Of a stretch of 64,000 bases of DNA, positions 59,101-64,000 are shown in pieces (the first letter of the stretch is position 1; each line of letters starts with the position of its first letter). The stretch covers positions 4,774,001 to 4,838,000 of the forward strand of contig OZ234501.1 of assembly GCA_965153455.1 (NCBI GenBank). Reading direction: 5' to 3'. Below the pieces are notes generated by a model. That model was given only the letters and a program-made list of their open reading frames with translations. It did not search any database and had not been told where the DNA came from. A program made the translations under genes and the position numbers. This DNA comes from Sphagnum compactum. Lineage: Eukaryota > Bryophyta > Sphagnopsida > Sphagnales.

Positions 59101-62100
59101 GGGCTTATCCATAGTTGAGATTCCAAAAAGGAGTGTCTAATTAGAAAAGATTTCAAATGACAAATTTGTATTTTCATAATGTTTAGTATATATTACAATT
59201 ATTGTGTATCGTTGTGTTATTTCAATTAAGTATTGAGATAATAAACAAAGAAAAATATCCAATAATGTATTGGATGTTGTGTAAAAGTCCTTTTGAATCT
59301 CACATATTTAAATCAATTGTCGATATTACAATTTTTTTATATAAAGGAACACAAAAGAAGTGCATAAAAACATGTTACTGATTTCAAATATTTTGTACAA
59401 AAAAAAATGCAAGTGCATGTTCATTGGGTGAACTTGATGAAAAACAATCATGCCAAAAATTTTAAAAGGCTTGAAATTCTAAAAAGCCAGCAAGGAAAGG
59501 GACTTTTTTTTTTCTATCATTTGGCTAATTGTTTATATTCATTAAGCTTATAGTTTTTATCTCTAGACACAAGTCATATGTGGAAGAAATAATAATGCAA
59601 AAGAGCATGTTTACTTGTTCATAGAAGTTTATTTTTTAAAATTATACCTTTTTGTTTGTAAACCAAAGTATTAATGCACAATCATGTATGCATGTGACAA
59701 ATCACCACCACCACATGAATTATCTTAGCTTAGACTATTCCATTTTTTTCACATAAATTTATCCTATGTAAATTCTAGTTGTCAACACTAATGAGAAAAA
59801 AAGTCCTATAGCCATTTTTTGGTTTTTAGAACCCCAACCATGAATGACCTTCAACTTTTATTTGTAATTTTTTAAATCCAGCTTCAATTCCATATAAGTT
59901 ATTTTAATTTCACATTATAACTAATTTATATTCATTTGGTCTTTTAGTCAACTTTCAATTGTATTTTGCTTGTTTATATAAATATTCTAATCACATGTTA
60001 AAACTCAGTGAAAACAAAGTGAAAGAAATGTATAAAAGCTAAATAATTACCTTAATTTTCCACTTTTGTTTTTTATGTGTGTGGACTATGGTTGTGCTTA
60101 AAGCAATCTATCAAGGAGGAGACCAAAATGGAATGCAAGATTATGTCGACTTCACAAAGACAAAGATTAGTCCTCATTAATGAATAAGGAATAAAAAATT
60201 TATAGATATACAAGGTGTGATACAATACTTGGCTATGAAGTGAAGACATGTTACACATGGGTCACAACTTCAATTAACAAGATTGAAAGGTGGTGTCCAT
60301 GGGAGTACTACTTATAGTATACCATGGAACTTTTAAAAAGTTTATCAACAATCTAAAAAGTTCAAACAACTATGCCTTATTGAAGCTTCTACCAACTAGG
60401 CCCTTTAAAACCTTTTAAGCATAGTCCCTAATTTTTTTTAAAAAAAAGTTCCATTACTACATATTGTCCATGACACAATTACTGACATATGTAACCACTA
60501 TTAACAAGGTGGTGAAGCTCAAAATCTTCAATTACACATGTAATTATTGCTAGATTTTAGAGCTTGATGCTATTGAAGATCCCTAAATTATTCTATTCAA
60601 GCATTCCGATTGAATTTTTAAAATCCATTCATTATGTCAATGAATGTTATGCAAATTTTAGGAAGTGTAAAATAAATTTAATGTATTTTTTATTTTGTAA
60701 ATGGGAAATGGAATGTATGCAAAGGATTAGGACCATGGAATTTTATTAGGACAATAGAAGATCTAAGTCAAAAAGGTGGAGTTTGCCAATTTTAAAATGC
60801 ACAACTAGCGTACTATAATTGTTGATTCATTTGGGATTAACACCATGAAAGAGGTGTAAGAAAAATGACATTGTGTCAAAAGTTGAGGAATTGTTGTGGT
60901 GATAATGTGCTTAAACTTATAATGAATGTGAAAAGAATATGAATAATGTGCTATTATCAAATATTAGTGATGTTTAGGGCCTCCTCCTTCATTGGAAAAA
61001 AAACTAATTTCAGCATTTTAGGTGGATGGTATGGTTTATTGCCAAGGTTTCAAGCATAGCATGGAATATCCAAATAAGTCCTTGGGCAATTTACGTCAAA
61101 TAAAATATCAATGCAAGAGGGATGGAATTCAATAAACAATTTGGAAAAGAAATGGGCCGTTTTATTTTATGAAGCCAATGGAATTCAATACACAACTTGA
61201 TCAATAGGTTGTCCAACATTCATCAAAGCACTTAAAGGAAAATCTAGTTGCTATATAGGCCATTGTCACACCAAAGAATATGCACCAATATGGCAAAAAC
61301 ATGTAAAGATAATCAATAAAAATTTATGGCCAAAAAAACTTAAATGAACAATCCACAAACATGTAACTATAAAGTTGTTTGGGTAATTGGAACAACATTT
61401 ACAAACAAGCTTATGGTAAATGTTATGGGTTTTTTTGCAATGATGGATGTCATCTTGGTGTTATTAACACAATATGTGATTGTAAGATGCATATTACATC
61501 TCCAATGTTTTGATTGAATACATTGATGACAAGAAAATAATATTGTCCAACTTTGTACAACCAATGGATTGGAGAGATAAAATGTTGATAGAATTTTAAG
61601 TGCATCATTTATTCAAGCTATGTTCTAAGGTTGTGGGTTTATTCTTCCATTTCAAAGATTAAGGAAAGAAAAGTTGGGAGGAAGAGAATTGAAACAAGCC
61701 AAAACAATTACATATTCCATGCTTACACAATCTTCTTGCCAATATCCATAAACATGAAACAATTTTATTTTGCACATTTTTCTTGAAACAAATTTTGCAA
61801 AATGTGTTTCAATGAGTTGGTGAAGCTACTTTATGTTGATTGTCTTCCTTGAAGGATTTTCATTATGCATTCAATTGGCATAATGTTTTTTGTTTGCTAA
61901 TTCCTTTGACACCTTACACAACGAGGCACTATCTAAATTTATAGGTTGTTCAATTTATGGATATTTTTATGCATATATATATATATAACTAGCTTTCTAA
62001 AGCTGTTTTTGAAATGCCAATTCAATAAGTCATTATGCTCTTGATATTGCTTGGCAATTTGCTTTGCTTATGATATGGCCCTATCTTGCTTCTTCAAAAC

Positions 62101-64000
62101 ATTAAACCCTTCTATCCTCCATTGGCAAGCAACATAATTCAACATTTTTTACAAGTTCAAGATATGTACTTGCAAATTTATTAGGAATTCATGAGTTCCA
62201 CCTTGTTGCCATGTAACCTACACAATGGATGAAGAAACAAAAGGTGTTATCACTTTTGGTGAGGCAATGGGTTGTTCCAGTTCCAATTGTTAAGTGTGGC
62301 TTTTTCTTGCTCCACCTCAATTTAGTTAAGATTCCCAATTCCCTCCTATCATAAGGGTAAGGGTCTCTTTCCAGTAGGTTGTTCTGATTGTAGTTACACA
62401 CAATGTGTTGTGAGGTAACTATGATGACAACAACAACCTAATGGAAAGTCATTAAAACGGGGCCTTATTTCTTGTTGCATGGATAGGCACTTTTTGTTGT
62501 TGGAGATATACAATTGGGCTAAAAATTTGTAGGTAACATTGGAAAACATGAGGAACATTTCATATGTAAGGAACTTTGTAAGGAATTGCTGAGAACATAT
62601 GATACCAAAAAAGACGGTGATAAATGTCAACCTATGATCATTACAAGTTGATTCATACTTCACACAACTTTGCATTTGGTCAATGCTTGACATCTAAAGC
62701 TATGAAATGGCTATGAGCACAACTAGATGGAATTGTGAGGTGACTATGAGCACAAGTAGATGGAAAAATGTAATGGAAAGTTACTCTCGGAGAAGAATTT
62801 GTGACCAGAACAATGTAATGGAAAGAGACTCTAACTACTCTCTCATTGGTCACCTCTTTGATTAACACGTCCCCCTAGTTGATGATGCAACCCTACCAAA
62901 CTTTATCAATAAAGGCACCAATCCGAAGAGGAAGTACAAAAGAAGAGGACCTCAAGTTCAAAACACATTGTTCCAACTCACATGTGGAATATGAAGGACT
63001 CAAAGTCCAGATTCTAACTCAACTACCAACTACTTGTAACAAGTCAGCAGACGGAATGGGAGGTGAGTCTGGATGCGCAGGGAAGTTCAAGAGGTGGCTA
63101 ATAAACCCACTACCCTGACTCCACTTAAGATGGAAGATGCTTTTCCCATCTTTCATCTTTTGAACATGATTTTGCATATTTTGAAGTGTAATAATGAAAA
63201 TTTATTGAGTCATAAGCAAGTTTGGTTTTAGACCAGAATTATGCTTCATTGAAACAGAGGGACTGGAGGTAGTAGGCTGTGCATGTGGGGTCCAAGAGTT
63301 TTGAGGGTAGTTGGGGATCAAACTTCAAGGTGCAAAATTTTGTCATGTTGCAGCAAGCAGAATTGGCACCTCCCAAAGAGTCTGATTTTGCCTCTGGGTG
63401 GTGAGGCAGCAGGGGAACCTAAGTAGGCATCCATCATCCCCTTGCTCTTTTAATGGAGAAATGAAGGAATAATTAATTTTCTTTTTGCTATTTTGAGAGG
63501 AAGTTAAAAAGATGATCCCCAAATTGACCAATGAGAATGACACTTTAAAAAGTGGTTGAATTGTGTGCCATATTGTGTGGCCACATACATACTTTATGAA
63601 TTCACTAACAGACCCATTGTGCTAAATGCGGCCACAAACTTTGCAGTTCAACAAATACTAGTGGACTAATTGATTGGCCCAATAGTATGTATATCAAACC
63701 ACCCATCCCAATAGTATTCTAAGTTGAAGTGCAGCTTAGCTTCAGAGTTCTTATTGAACCTTGTTATATTTAATTCAATATAAATTATATTTTATTTAAT
63801 ATATATATACTCTAGAAGATTGCTTGGACCTTGGGGAGATTCCAAAAGTCCTTAGGACAGACATATTAAGACCTCCTCCTTTCATGAAGCAAATGCATTA
63901 TTATGGAGGATATCAACCCCCTTAAAACCACTTTCTCTTTTATTGGCCTTGCGTTCCAAGGCAAGGATATTGTGTTTAGATATATTATAGAGTATTTTAG
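53149..64000. other. AT-rich intergenic, no gene seen
   Basis: There is no credible coding frame in nearly 11 kb. Visible items are a 26-nt poly-C tract at 56409-56434 and a G9 run near 56790. At 62700-62830 there is a small tandem repeat: CTATGAGCACAA(C/G)TAGATGGAA twice, then AATGTAATGGAAAG(T/A) twice. The frame at 62879-63118 has mixed codons but no recognisable domain. The remainder is uniform A/T-rich sequence. Confidence 0.55.
56409..56434. repeat. 26-nt poly-C tract
   Basis: This is an uninterrupted run of 26 C, followed by TT and five more C. It is the longest of several long C-runs in the window. Confidence 0.9.

Overview
The window is nuclear DNA of a land plant. It contains a spliced SQUAMOSA-promoter-binding-protein-like (SPL/SBP-box) transcription factor gene with GT-AG introns, Arabidopsis-type TTTAGGG telomere motifs at several internal sites, and plant-style DNA transposons (CACTA, PIF/Harbinger-like and TA-flanked elements). 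Short introns (about 120-490 bp) and a long repeat-rich leader would fit a seed-free plant such as a bryophyte or lycophyte, but I cannot place the species from sequence alone. Only this one functional protein-coding gene is supported in 64 kb. Almost every other open frame is short, low-complexity or AT-rich and lacks codon structure.  Layout: 1-440 is a three-copy tandem repeat. 3594-6396 is a wrecked Ty3/gypsy retrotransposon on the minus strand, with an integrase relic at 4090-4992 between two direct repeats of about 265 bp. 10845-11195 is a Tourist/PIF-Harbinger-type MITE with a TTA target duplication. 14.1-17.6 kb holds copies of a dispersed palindromic family and a telomere-motif cluster. 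19751-19891 is a small CACTA-like MITE. 21190-22173 is a nonautonomous element with perfect 26-bp inverted ends. 25345-25745 is a 68-bp minisatellite. 27.9-28.3 kb is a GC-rich, SINE-like island.  The SPL gene occupies roughly 32.1-40.1 kb on the plus strand: a long GT-, CT- and CAG-rich leader, seven coding exons from 35885 to 39391, and a 3' region with a likely untranslated intron and an AATAAA signal. The predicted protein is about 738 residues (722 or 736 with other exon-4 donors). It has a complete SBP domain and the SPL8/LG1-type motif just before it. Two features of its leader stand out: a 20-nt near-match to the miR156 target site at 35646-35665, and a two-codon upstream ORF whose stop codon overlaps the main start codon. 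SPL8-type genes in flowering plants are not miR156 targets, so an upstream site would be an unusual regulatory arrangement.  Downstream of the gene, 42.3-46.7 kb is rich in tandem duplications and telomere-like motifs. 49022-49365 is a 172-bp tandem duplication. 50831-53148 is a complete-looking nonautonomous CACTA element with an ATG target duplication. 53.2-64 kb is AT-rich intergenic sequence in which I see no gene.
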